In this document: positions 51,120-62,440 of the stretch, piece by piece | Numbering within the stretch: position 1 is the first letter of the stretch | Layout: the number at the start of each line of letters is the position of its first letter | Source: Haliotis asinina | Lineage: Eukaryota > Mollusca > Gastropoda > Lepetellida > Haliotidae | Assembly (NCBI RefSeq): GCF_037392515.1 | Contig: NW_027133918.1 | Span: 1 to 64,000, forward strand | Length of the DNA stretch: 64,000 nt | Direction of reading: 5' to 3' | Translations under genes and position numbers: made by a program | The notes under the pieces: generated by a model | Database searches by the model: none | What the model saw: the letters and a program-made list of their open reading frames with translations, nothing else | Told to the model about the DNA's origin: nothing

Positions 51120-51540
51120 CACTATGACAGATGAAATATCACTTACAATATATAGTACATATAACGCACTAAGATTAAAATACTTGCCATGTATATATCA
51201 GAAACAACCAAACTACTATAAATTTAAGTCTCTGTTATCAACGAACAATGAAACAACTTTAAGAAATTTATGTAAATATATCTATCATGCTTATAAAAGC
51301 AGGACAATCAAACTCCAATAATTTTTCTTCAAACCACAGGTTCGTACATTTTAACCATATATTTACATTTGTGTGTATATATGTTTATATCACAATGTTA
51401 TATTTATAGTGACAAGAATCTGTTAATACAATCCACATGTACCATTAATATGTATACCCTGTAATAATTAACTTATATTTGTAACAATTGCGTGTATATT
51501 GTATATGGGCCTGTGGCCTACGTACGGAATAAAAATACTT
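51120..51540 (+). pseudogene. 3' end of a LINE, strongly 5'-truncated
   Basis: A short open frame (51124-51321) ends in LRNLCKYIYHAYKSRT, resembling the C-terminus of the element at 37936. The 3' UTR ends GTATATGGGCCTGTGGCC and AATAAA followed by CTTGACATAAG, the counterpart of the tail at 39940-39985. It is inserted inside the downstream duplication unit and absent from the upstream one. Confidence 0.7.
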
Positions 51541-52749
51541 GACATAAGTTCAGTAAGAAGGTGTCTTCAGCATGTGTTGTGACTACCATGAGCCGCCAAA
51601 ACTGCTCTGCATTGTCTCTGCATAAGTCTTAACTCTTGCAATATCAATAACAGTTGATCCTAACCTTTTGGGCGCACTCGGAAGTAGCTATGCTACGTAG
51701 CTATGGTATATATATTGCGAACCATGTTTTTCTTCATGACATTTTCTTTCAAATTGGAACGGTCCGTTTCGAACAGAAACGCACACGAAAGTTTCCGAAG
51801 ATGCGTTTATGCTTTGTGCGTTCGTTTCATGTACACATATCAGCTTTATCATGGCCAAATTATAACAAAGAGACTCTATTTTATTGTCACCTGTGCATTT
51901 ATTTCTTAGGAGAGTTTAATTGAAATGCGTTACCTCGATAAAACTGTAGTGTACTGTATTACGTGTTGCAGTAACTACCAACGAACTTGGCCCATCAATG
52001 AATGTAAAATCGTTCCCATGACCTGATGGTTTGCGATGATTAACAGATAAGGTCAGTGACACTCCTACATCAGTCAGTCCATTCACTTAACTTTTCTATT
52101 TATAAGCAATCACAAAGACGATAAACCGTTCCATGTGTTCAAACAGTGTCGTGCCACTCTTGTTAAAGGCCACGATCAGAGTACATCGTTCAAAACGTTT
52201 CTTGACACGTGGTGGACATTTGAGCATCACTGACAAAAATGATCTCCGATAAATTCAAGATTTTGACTCGTATCACATATTCCCGTTTGTTTCAGGTGAA
52301 CGATTAAACTTTGTATGTGCTTTTGAAGGATGTCATCGGTAACGTTGAATGGGTTCACCTTGATGCGAACTCATAACTCATAACTATTTGAAACTTTGGT
52401 ACCCTTATGTTTTCTTGTGTTATTCTTTTCTACAGAGGTTTGACGTTCACGTTAAGACCAAAAGGTACAACGTGCCCAGCGAGATTCGATGTAGCTGTCA
52501 TTTCGCGAAAACGTCATATCTCACTTGACTCAAAACCATTTTCTGTGCATCTATCAAACATTAGGAGGTTTGGGTAACTGGGGTCTCAGTGACTGACCCA
52601 CCGACCAACAGAACGACTCATCACCGAACCAACAGACCAGCCAGCCAATGAATTAACTGATCAATCAATTCATCAGTCAATCAGTCCACCAGACAGTCAC
52701 AAGTGCAGCTCAGTCCAATCCCTCCTGTGGTTACTTCCTACATCAACTC

Positions 52750-52849
52750 GTGAAGATCCGGGCTAGAATTGATCTTCAGCAAACCCTGGTTGTCGCAAGC
52801 GGTGACAAACGGGATCGAGTGGTCAGTCTTACGCTTAGTTGACACGTCA
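52750..52849 (+). repeat. interspersed repeat, 5' fragment
   Basis: GTGAAGATCCGGGCTAGAAT, AACCCTGGTTGTCGCAAG and GGGATCGAGTGGTCAG are present; it ends after GTTGACACGTC. Confidence 0.75.
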
Positions 52850-53565
52850 AACCAAACAACTAATAAACTGCATTGTCATTGCCAAGTAAATAATCTTTTC
52901 TTATTTGTTACTAATAATCTGTTTATTATCAACCATGTTATTTGCTACTGTCTCAAAACTATGTCTTTTCAATTTACAGTTTGACACTGTCACAAAGGCT
53001 ATCTATTTTCGCACTGATAACTAAATATATTCCCTAACCTGAGGCGTTCACCATGTATAAAGAACACATCATCTCCTACCTGGGTTTCAGAAGGTTTTTG
53101 AAATAAACGTTTTCAGATATACGACCAGTGACTTACTTCTTTCTGGGTCAGTTCGCACATACAGTGGTTACATAATGGGTGAAGAGACAGGTGATGAGCT
53201 GCAAAGTGGGTCGATCAAAGTTCGCCTGGTTTTATTCATTTTGATTGGATAGCGCTACCCACGTTACCGTCGAGAAAGGCCACGTTGGAAACTATTTCAT
53301 TCATAAAAGATATCCATCGTCATATAAAATATAGTCAAAGTCAGAGGGTCATGTATCGATCATCCATTAAAACAGATTCCACTAGGCATAAAGGGGCAAA
53401 ATAGTGATTGATGTCATATGAATAAAATGTGCAAGTCGTACAAGTGTCACTACAGTGACAAAACATATATGGGAATATACACAGAACAGTAAAGGAACCT
53501 TGGTTAGGTCGGTAAACTCCTCTTCAACAGACGGTGTACTTGTAACGAATTCCGAAAACATACAT

Positions 53566-53612
53566 ATAAACCAACCAACCAACCAGCCAACCAACCAGCC
53601 AACGAAAGAAAC
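53566..53612. repeat. (AACC)n microsatellite
   Basis: About eleven AACC units with AGCC interruptions. Confidence 0.9.
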
Positions 53613-54106
53613 AAACAAACGAACTTGTTTTGTTGACACTCTATGAGTCGCCAGAGGTTGAATAATCAAAGTCTCTTGTTAGTGTTTTTGGATCCGGGAT
53701 CCAACACCATTAGAAGGCAAACGGCCAGAACATAAAGGTTACCTGCCATTTAAACCCATTTAAATCATAAAATGTAAGGTCTGCTTTTAGACTAATTTGG
53801 CTTTGAAATGTGTTACTGTACAATCACGAAAACTACCTAATTAATAATCGGATACGAAAGAAAAATAGAATCAATTACAAAAGTTACAATTGCCTCTTTT
53901 CATGGGCGTGTTTTGAGAGTTTAGAATAAAAAGCAAATGTACATTCATACATAAACCTGAGAATTGAATGAATATCAGAAATGTTTCGATTTCTGTTGTT
54001 CATGGGCTTCGGATAAGATAAAGTAAGCGTGACCAAAATAGTAATAGCAATGGCCTCTTAAGGCACAGGTCATGAGAAGTGACATTTGGACCATGTAACT
54101 TGTAAG

Positions 54107-54115
54107 TATAAAAAG
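54107..54115 (+). promoter_or_regulatory. TATA box, putative promoter of the vdg3-like gene
   Basis: TATAAAAAG is followed about 30 bp later by CTCTTCAGTT(CTCTTCAGTT), a short tandem likely to contain the start site. The non-coding exon ends at the strong donor CAG|GTAAGA (54161/54162). GACGTCAG at 54118 is CRE-like. Assignment to the coding exons 5 kb downstream is inferred from the non-coding first exon and from the coding exon opening right at an acceptor. Confidence 0.5.
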
Positions 54116-54136
54116 TGAAGACGTCAGTGCTCTTCA

Positions 54137-54161
54137 GTTCTCTTCAGTTGCAAGAATTCAG
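54137..54161 (+). other. candidate non-coding exon 1 of the vdg3-like gene
   Basis: A short segment between the inferred start site and the GTAAGA donor. It contains no ATG. The next exon begins at 59233. Confidence 0.45.
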
Positions 54162-54408
54162 GTAAGAACAAAGAACAACCTCATGTGCTTTCTGGTGTAA
54201 TAACCACTTGGTTAATAACTTGACTCTTGTGGCTGTAGAAGCATTTTTCCTACACCACAATATTCTTCTTCATCACAAGCCTTACATTCTAAAGGCTATT
54301 CATGCACGGGATCAAAATCACCATGAACATTTTTGTTTACTTTTTGCAGTTGATATAGTTATGCTCTAAATTAACACCATTAAATGGTGAGCTGAAACTA
54401 CATTGTAA

Positions 54409-57400
54409 CAGGGAGCCTATACAGTGAGGGAGAGGAAACTCCTCGAAAAGCCATTGAACGTATACCTCGCCTCGTCACGCGACCAGTGTAGTCAGTAAGG
54501 CGGCAGCTTAGTATTTAAGACTGAGCCCTGTTTACATTCAACAGCTGATTACATTTGCTGAGTATTGTAACAAATGAAAACCTATATGTAGAAGATAGGT
54601 TAACTATTTTGTCACTTCGGTTTAAGTCAAACAATTGTTATTAGCGTCAGTATTGGGACAGTAGATTTATTGTTCAGTTTCAAGTCGGTATGTTATAGCT
54701 CATTGGCTTCCATTCTCGAATCACCGCGAAGATAGACTAAATTAAGTCGATAAAAACTTCTTTCATGTCTCGTTTAATTTTTAGAAGGGAAATACACCTT
54801 TAGTTAAAAGGTATTTGCAGGTAGTAGTGACTGTTTTACGAATTAGAAAAATGGTTACGGTGTATTTGAGGCGTGGGAAAAATACCACACATCCCCGGTC
54901 TGTTCTGATCCGCCATTGAAATACTACACGACGCTGTTTGAGTGTTCCTAGTCATTGCTACAAAAACATCTTTCACATACACCTTTCATTCTTATGAGGG
55001 GAATATACTATTAGGTGAAATGTAATAGTGATAGTTTCATCATCTAAAACAACATATGCTAGGGTGTATTTGAGGTGTGTGAAAAATGTGACATATCTCT
55101 GATTTGATCTGATCAGTTATTGAAATACTACACAGCGGTGTTCGCGTGTTCTTAGTTATTGCTTCAAAAACATCTTTCTCATACACCTTTCATTCTTATG
55201 AGAGGAATACATTATTAGATGAAATGTGTGTTTGCAAGTAATAGTGATAGTTTCATCATCTGAAAAAAACATGTTAGGGTGTATTTGAGGTGTGTGATAA
55301 ATGTGAAATATCGCTGATTTGATCTGATCAGCGATGGAAATACTACTCTGCGTTGTTCGAGTGTTTCCAGTTATATTCTAAACCGTCTTACACATACACC
55401 TTTAATTTCTATGAAGGGAATGTACCATCAGGTAAAAGGTATTTGCAATTAATAGTGATAGTTAAAAAATATGATTTTAGAAAAATTTTTGGGGCGTATG
55501 TGAAAAATATGACGATCTGATCTGATCCGCCATTGATGCTTGTGATGTTTGAGGGTTATAGTTCTGTAACTTCTTTCTTTCTTGTTGATCTTAATATTTT
55601 TTGTTGATCTTATTATTTGACAAAACTGGAAAGGTGTTTACCACGCTTTGTGATAATTTTAAACTTTCTGTTTTTGAGTGGTCTGTGACGGTGTCGATTA
55701 ACATTTTGTTAATGTCCATGCCATTCCTCACATGCAGTAAGCTATCTGAATTAATTATTAATGTAAACGAAAATGTCTCAAAGTAGATTTTTTTTAAAGG
55801 ACAGCTGATATTAACACGTGTTACTTTTGCAAGTATTTTGCGTTCTTAAACATATTTTGGGAGAGATGGCCGTGGCGTATCATTTATTCTTTCATTTCTT
55901 CAAATAAGTACTTATTTCTTTCTTTCATTCATTTACTGATAATTCTGTTTTATAATTTCTTTATTTTTGTTGCATTTTTACAGTCACGCATACTCATTTA
56001 CAATTCATGAGAACTAACTAAAAAGCAAATGACAACTCGACCAATATTTATAAAATCTGTGAGATGTTTGAATTTATGGAGGCTGCATATTTAGTTAGTC
56101 TATAATAATCTATTAGCTCCCTTTGGATTTCTTTGAATTTTGGCGCTTTCTTTTGTAATCTCCTGGTGAATATGCAGTGCTTTGTTATTAGTGTGATAAT
56201 GTTAAGTGGGTTATTATTTCTTTCGGTATAGCCAAGGAAAACCATTTCTTTTGATATATTTATATTTATCTGAGCTTCTGTTAGCAGCCACCTTTTCAAA
56301 TCATTCCAAAGGGAATGTATGTATTGGCATTCCCAAAACAAATGGACTATAGATTCCTTTTCTGATGAACAATAGCTGCATAAATCACTTTCAACGTATC
56401 CCATTTTATAGAGGCGAGAATTTGTAGGTAGAATATTGTGTAGAATCTGATACTGAAACCATTGGAACTTAGTAGAATCAGTGCATTGAAAAACTAACAA
56501 GTTATAGCTTGTGCGCTCTCTGTCATTGATATTATGGGATAATATATGTTCCCATTTGGCAAAATTTTGGTTTTTGCATTGATACTTTTTTATCAGAATT
56601 TTGTAGAAGTATTGTGAGCCTTTCTGGGTTTTTAATAAATGAGCAATATGAAATGGTAGTAAAGGATATGCACTTTTGTGTATTTTTGTAATATTTTGTT
56701 TCCTACAGTATTGTTTAATAGATTGTATAATGCCCATATAATCTATGTAGTTTATGGAGATGGAGTTTAGCTTACAAAAGTCTCCATAAGAGTAAGATTG
56801 TCCCTTTTCATCGATAAAATCGTTTATATATTTTACACCTACTTTGTACAATTTTTCTATAAAGATCGCGTTATTTCCTACATATATGTTATCGTTGAAC
56901 CAGACAGGTTCAGACATAATATCAGTATTAGTTAAAGTAGTTTTGTTCAGGCCCTCTATGAACAACCACCATCCTTGTATTAAATCTTTGTAAAACGGAT
57001 TATTTATGTTGGAAACGAGGCGTACATATTGTTGTTTACTCAAGATATCATATATACTATGATTTTTGACGCCGGGAGTATTTAGGAAAAACAAGCGAGT
57101 CCATTTAGCGTTAGTAGTAAAGGCTCGTCGTAACATACCTAGCTTCTGAGAGTATATAGTCTCTCTTATATTAGGGCATTTTATTCCCCCGTCGGCTTTA
57201 TCACAAATGATTTGAGATCGTTTTATCTTATCAGGTTTATTACCCCAAATAAAATTAAAACAGTTTTTTTGAAATTTGTCAATAACACTGTCATGTGGAT
57301 TTGGGAGTGAAGAGAACAGGTGGTTGAGTTTTGGAAGTATCAGTGACTTAAGAATTGTATTTCTACCTATTGGAGTTAAATCACGAGCAGACCATATCGT

Positions 57401-58455
57401 CATAAATGTTTCACATTGTCGAAGTTTTTCTTCATAATTCATGTCGATCATTTCAATCAAATCCAAAGAAAGCTTGATGCCAAGCAGTTTGAACGGTTCT
57501 TGTTTCCAATCGAGGTTCCATTCTGGACATAGTTTCAGTTTTGATCTTTTCTTTGAACCTATCCAAAGAAGTTTTGTTTTGTCAGTGTTTACTTTCAAAC
57601 CAGAGAAACGAGCAAAAAAAGTTAACGTTTGGAGTACCGCGTAGAGGCATCTTTCCGATCCATCAAGTGTACACGTTGTGTCATCTGCATATTGAGAAGG
57701 AAGATATTCTATATTTCCAATTTGAATACCTTTTATGTGTTTATTATTCCGAATAAGTATTGCTAGAATTTCTACACAAAGAAGAAATATATAAGGAGAT
57801 AGTGGATCTCCCTGACGACATCCTCTGGATATGGTAAAGAACTTAGATCCAAAACCGTTGACTAGAATGCATGATTCTATTCCATTATAGAAAGTATTTA
57901 TCCATCTTTTTATTGAGTCCCCAAAGCCGAAAAAGGTCAGTGTTTTTCCAATGTAGCTCCAATCAACTGTATCCGTTTGAAATGCTTTTTCGAAGTCTAC
58001 CATAAGTAATAGACCAGGGATCTGATGATCTTCCGTGTATTGAATCATATCATATATCTGCCTTGTTATTTCTCCGATATAACGACCTGACATAAATCCT
58101 TTCTGATCTTCGTTTATGAGTAGTTCTAATACGTTTTTAATTCTATGGGAGATGGCAATAGAGGCGATTTTATAAAAGATTGATAAAAGAGAGATTGGGC
58201 GCCTATTTTGTAAAAACTGTTTTGATTTATTTTCCTTTGGAATACAAGTTATGAGGCCCTGATCATTCTTGCTCTTCATTCTTACTATAATTCATTCCTT
58301 CATTCTAAAATTCCGACTGAACTGAACTGAAGTTCTGAAGTTGCGCTGGGAATAAGCCAAGTCACTGTGTGCGTTGGAGCAGGACGAAACAGACTTTAAT
58401 TAGTACAAATGGTAAAGGAAGCAAGGGAGTAACCTATCCCTGTGGATTATCCCTG
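54409..58455 (+). mobile_element. non-autonomous DNA transposon, CAGGGA termini, copy B, split by a LINE
   Basis: It starts CAGGGAGCCTATACAG and ends ATTATCCCTG. A perfect 7-bp target duplication ATTGTAA flanks both ends (54402-54408, 58456-58462). Leaving out the LINE (about 55955-58280), it is about 1.7 kb. That is longer than copy A because it holds four sub-repeats (starting near 54865, 55066, 55280 and 55490, each with a TGAGGTGTGTGAAAAATGTG-like core) rather than two. It resumes after the LINE with ATAATTCATTCCTTCATTC, matching the TGAA-rich core of copy A. It lies in intron 1 of the vdg3-like gene. Confidence 0.82.
56048..58279 (-). mobile_element. 5'-truncated L1/Tx1-type LINE, reverse transcriptase with an intact 743-codon frame
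   Basis: One open frame covers most of an RT. It has the RPISLLSIFYKIAS block, GFMSGRYIGE, VDFEKAF, SRGCRQGDPLSPYIFLLCVE, the palm motif SQYADDTT, the KTKLLWIG and FKLLGIKL blocks, and a long C-terminal region. That region ends in a Cys/His motif (CSYCSS...HLFWEC) of the zf-RVT type. The order and wording match the L1/Tx1 lineage known to me. The endonuclease and first RT blocks are absent because the insertion is 5'-truncated at about 58280, inside the TGAA-rich core of the CAGGGA transposon. The element's 3' end is at about 55955, with an AATAAAG. The unbroken frame suggests a fairly recent insertion. After VDFEKAF the usual Asp-Ser/Thr is replaced by QTDT. Confidence 0.88.
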
Positions 58456-58464
58456 ATTGTAATA

Positions 58465-58525
58465 ATGAGTGAGAGAGTGAGTTAAAATTTCAGTCACATC
58501 GGCAATATTGCAGCCATATAACATA
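58465..58525 (-). repeat. SINE tail fragment, minus strand
   Basis: AATGAGTGAGAGAGTGAGTT, then CACATCGGCAATATTGCAGC, similar to the tail of the copy at 33039. It sits right beside the transposon's right target duplication. Confidence 0.55.
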
Positions 58526-59233
58526 ATGAATGCTCAAAGAGGTTAATGAAATGAAACAGGACAGTTGAAGGACAAAACGTTAAAAACATTTGCTTCACAT
58601 TTTGTGTCATATTCTCAGATGTGTTGTTTTGTAAGTAACATATCAATATGTACCAACATTATTTGGCTCTGATCCATTGAGACAATGCTAAGAAATATGT
58701 ATATGCTACAATGGACACCGTTTGTGAAGGTGATCATAACGTTGTATTGTTTTTCACTAACGTTACATACTCTATTATTTAAATGGTGTAAACATATTTT
58801 TCTACTGAAATAGATTTAATGGCTGTGTATTTGAGAAATTTAAGCAACATCACACTCGCTGTTTAGATGCAGTTCGTGGATGGATAACTTAACTATGTAG
58901 ACGCTATGATATACCAAAACCTTACATATTGTATATGTGTATAATTCAAATTTTGCAGAGGAAAATTATCACCTTTATTTGTATTTACTAAATCTAATAA
59001 CTGGCGAAAAAACACTTTCGCATTTTATCATTTAAATCAAAATAAAGTGTCTTACTTTTGTAAATCTTGTGAATATGTAAATATGTGGAAATCATATGCA
59101 AAGCTCACCGAAGGTCAATATGAAACCGTAGTGTTCTGGAAAAAGGTGAGCATTTGTTTTCCTGCTCGTATCATAGTCAACATTTCTGTGTTATTTTACT
59201 TGCACTGTGATATCAATGCCTTTTACCCACAGG

Positions 59234-60518
59234 ATGAAGGTGGCCCTCGTTTTGCTGTGTCTGCTTCCCTTGGCCTACAGCCAACTCCTTGGAAACGGTG
59301 AGTCTCTTTAATAGGAGTGAGTGAGTGAGTGAGCTGCAATCAAGGAAGGATGGCAGCTGCAACATGTCACCAGCCCAAAATGGATTTAACCAGACCAGAC
59401 ATCAAGATATGGTGAATTTACTCAGATGTATGGAACATCTGAAACATTTACCACACCATCGGTCTGGTTAGCTGTAAATTTAGAAATCTACCCGTCTCGG
59501 ACGGGCCTTATTTCATACGCTGCCAAAATACTACACACTATCTAACTAGGAAGACATTATCACGACCTGTTTAATTAGGTCCTCGTGTGTGAATATATAA
59601 CTGATGACTGAATTAGATGGTGGAACTGAACATGAAGTTTTTTATGGTATGCTCCCGTGTTTCTTGTGTATTCATGCCGTATTCGACTTACTGCTTTAGT
59701 GCTGAGAACTTTGAAGATTCAAATACGAAACAAAGAGTAATCGAGCGCGTTTCTTTCTCAGTTCAAAAAGCTGGAATAGCCATCCATGCAACCATCATAG
59801 TTAACACGTTCTTTGTCAGCAAAGGACTTTGTTAAAGTAACAAGTAAATCTGTCGAGGCAGCTGATTCAGCAAATCTGGTGCCTTCATAGCGAATGATAT
59901 ATCTCCCATTTGCTTTGTTTTGGGGGATTGTTAAAATAAGGTTAAGTAACAGACGTATAATTAGAATTTCTATTTCAGTCCTTGACACAGCTGAGCTGCA
60001 CAAACTGGTGAACGCTGTTGTTGAGAAATTCGGAACGGACGCTACCGAAAAACAATGTGAAAAGGAATGCACTGTTCTCTTTACCAACGACATTCTCGAC
60101 CTCGGTTGCGACTTTGCCTGCAGGGGGTAAGTTCATTATGAAGCACAGAATCCAGATTGGATACCAGCTCGAGACACTGATGGAGTATTACAGTTGTTTT
60201 TGGTGACACAACAAGCTGGGTTTTTCAGTTATGGTGATCATGTACAATATATCACTGCGATGATTATGTGAGGCGAGAAGACCAGAAGTAATCTATTTAG
60301 CTTTCGTTTTGTTTGGTTAAATGTTCAGATATAGAACTTGAAAAAGCTGGCTTTATATCACATGGACCATATCTATATCATGTGCATTTGCATGTGATTT
60401 ATACTGAGGCAAGAACTAAATCTGCTTGGACGATCTTTGTTATAATGATTTGTTATTACATCTCAAACTGTTGTTTATTCACAGAATCCAGGATCTGATC
60501 AAGAAGCTCCATACATAA
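59234..60518 (+). CDS. small secreted cysteine-hairpin protein, vdg3-like (exons 59233-59297, 59979-60126, 60485-60518 coding)
   Basis: The coding exon starts one base after a TTTTACCCACAG acceptor. Donors GTGAGT and GTAAGT and acceptors TATTTCAG and TTCACAG join in phase, giving 246 nt including the stop and 81 residues. Residues 1-16 form a clear signal peptide (MKVALVLLCLLPLAYS). The mature part has one helix-prone stretch (AELHKLVNAVVEKFGTDATE), then CEKEC, a 12-residue spacer and CDFAC. This CxxxC...CxxxC pattern is typical of a disulfide-stapled helical hairpin. The C-terminus is IQDLIKKLHT. The pattern recalls the molluscan 'developmentally regulated vdg3' proteins described from abalone; this is from memory and unverified. 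The alternative is another helical-hairpin secreted peptide such as a host-defence peptide. Its function is unknown. Intron 1 (if exon 54137-54161 is right) carries two nested mobile elements. Confidence 0.75.
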
Positions 60519-60546
60519 AGGCTGATGCTGTAATGAAAATTCTTGA

Positions 60547-60552
60547 AATAAA
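60547..60552 (+). terminator. poly(A) signal AATAAA of the vdg3-like gene
   Basis: It lies 29 bp after the stop codon, in TTCTTGAAATAAATTG. The same string is kept in the 3' remnant at 62309-62324. Confidence 0.7.
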
Positions 60553-60941
60553 TTGATAAAAGAGGCCTTTATTTATTGAATCTTCAGTACACCTACAGAG
60601 TACCGGACGCCTACCAATCATAATGTTTAGTGTAACGTGCAATTGCATTCGAAACATAAGGGACGTACTTTGTGTGTGAGATCGTACGGGTAGATGATCC
60701 TACCCTGTTTGCAATGCGAGACACTTCACAGGACTCTGGTTTCACCTGCTGTGAACTAGCACCTGAAAAGGTTGGTTCACTTCATTCAATGTTATTGGAA
60801 CAAAGAAGCCGCCTCAAAACAATTTACAGGCCAAATCCAAATCCAGATTTAGATGCCTTTGGAAAGTGGTCAAATGAACGAAAAGTTATGTATGGGCATG
60901 TTCTGAGTGAGGGTGAGAATCTGCGCTGGATGAGTGTGTTG

Positions 60942-61180
60942 CCCGTAAGGACCGGGTTAGAATACTGGCTTTCAGTAGCCCAGGTTTGCCGTAAGATGTG
61001 AATGACGGTATCAGGTTGTCAGGCTCACTGGCTTGGCTGACTCATGTCATCGGTTCCCACTTGCGCAGGTCGATGCTCATATTTTTGATCACTGGATTGT
61101 CTGGTCCAGACTCGAATATGAACAGATCGAAGCTATATAGCTGGAGTATTGCTGAGAGCTAACTAAACCCACTCACTCAC
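60942..61180 (+). repeat. interspersed repeat copy, near full length
   Basis: Landmarks are CCGTAAGGACCGGGTTAGAA, CATCGGTTCCCACTTGCGC, GGTCGATGCTCATATTTTTG, GATCACTGGATTGTCTGG and an end at CTAACTAAACCCACTCACT. It separates the intact vdg3-like gene from the 3' remnant. Confidence 0.88.
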
Positions 61181-62160
61181 TGGATGAGAGTGTGAAATCG
61201 CTCTCTATTAGGTGCCTAACCCTGAATGGGAGGTTCAAACGCCAGGTGGGAATTGTCTCAACTGACTAGGACTAATACCAAATATAACATATGCTGAGTT
61301 CCATTCAAACGCCAGAGAATAATATGTGTCGAATATCTCAAAAAGTCAAGTATCTGGAAACACTTTGTGTGGCCATTATATTAATGGTAATATTGCGAAA
61401 AACATGATAAAGCCATTCTCAGTCATAAGATCCAATCTCCTTTATAATGTAAAGAACGAAGAAATAAACAAGTAAGTACCATTTGTTTCTAATCCTTTTC
61501 TTCTCCTCATTGTGCAAGTCTAAACAGGTTATCTTGTCAGGGCAATACACGACGGATGTTATCAGGAGAGGTTTGATACCCTAGTGCTTAGATCATCAGA
61601 TCATCCGTTCGTCCCTTCTGGACACAATACGTGAAGTCTCTTCCAGCAGCTCATTCAGTATTGGTGGAATATTGATGAAAGGGCCGCAAACTTACTCCAA
61701 TATTATCAACTGGGACGTGTGACCCATTTACGTCTCTTTGACACCAGAGTAGGACCTGAAAATTCCACTTACAGCCATCTTGACGTCGCAAGACTATTCC
61801 GATTTTCACAGACGATAATGTCTGTGATCCATTCACGAAGCTGTCTCAATGTTTAAAAGCAGAGACACACGCTAAGCTAAGTTGATTCTTGAAGCAAAGT
61901 TAACGTAGGTAAAAGACAAGTATTGCCAAACGCCATTCTGATGCAAAACGATTTGACAGTATCATTTGCACCTGGCCATGGAGTATTCAAAACAGAGGAC
62001 AAAGACACTGAGAGGGAGATCGGTAACATATGAGATACCATCATTTTTCTTGAGAAAATGCTACGTGTTGGAAGTGGGAGCGCCTTTGGATGTTATCGAA
62101 ATGACTGTGACCTTTCTTGCAACACTGTCTACTCACATAAATAGCATTGGTCAGAACTGA
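61181..62160. other. non-coding stretch, no gene recognised
   Basis: Open frames are short and unlike any family. A counterpart of the vdg3-like exon 2 or exon 3 was looked for and not seen. Confidence 0.5.
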
Positions 62161-62440
62161 TTTTTATCACAAGACATTTTTTCCTTATTCACAAGCTCCA
62201 TACAGAAAAACACAGGCATGTTGTTGTTATGATATGGTCCTTGTGTTTGAAAGGAACAATGTGTGTATGTGTCCGTGTGAGTGTGTCGCTCAGTGCTTTA
62301 ATGTAAATTCTTGAAATAAATTGTTAAAAGTGGACTTTTTAATTGTATCGTCAGTACACCTACGGAACAGCGGATACCTACCAGCCATTTTGTTTAGTGT
62401 CATGTGCGGCTGCTTTCGAAAAAATATAGGAACATCAGAA
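62160..62440 (+). pseudogene. 3' remnant of a second vdg3-like gene
   Basis: CCTTATTCACAAGCTCCATACAG parallels the last acceptor and final exon of the intact gene, with the exon's first part deleted and the TAA changed. It is followed by TTCTTGAAATAAATTG, CAGTACACCTACGG and TTTTGTTTAGTGTCATGTGC, parallel to 60541-60640. Similarity continues past the poly(A) signal, so this is a genomic duplicate and not a retrocopy. Confidence 0.75.

Larger units (their letters stand above)
51000..59220 (+). repeat. downstream unit of the segmental duplication, carrying the vdg3-like promoter and intron 1
   Basis: Homologous to 44600-50950 as listed there. It has gained a LINE fragment (51120), an interspersed repeat fragment (52750), the CAGGGA transposon and the L1/Tx1 LINE. 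Between 51545 and 54100 I see no gene: only degenerate tetranucleotide runs (52600-52690) and an (AACC)n tract (53566-53612). Confidence 0.72.

Noticed and set aside
61966..62160. 64-codon frame before the vdg3-like 3' remnant, considered as a remnant of its exons
   Set aside because: It has no signal peptide or CxxxC motifs and does not align with the intact exons.
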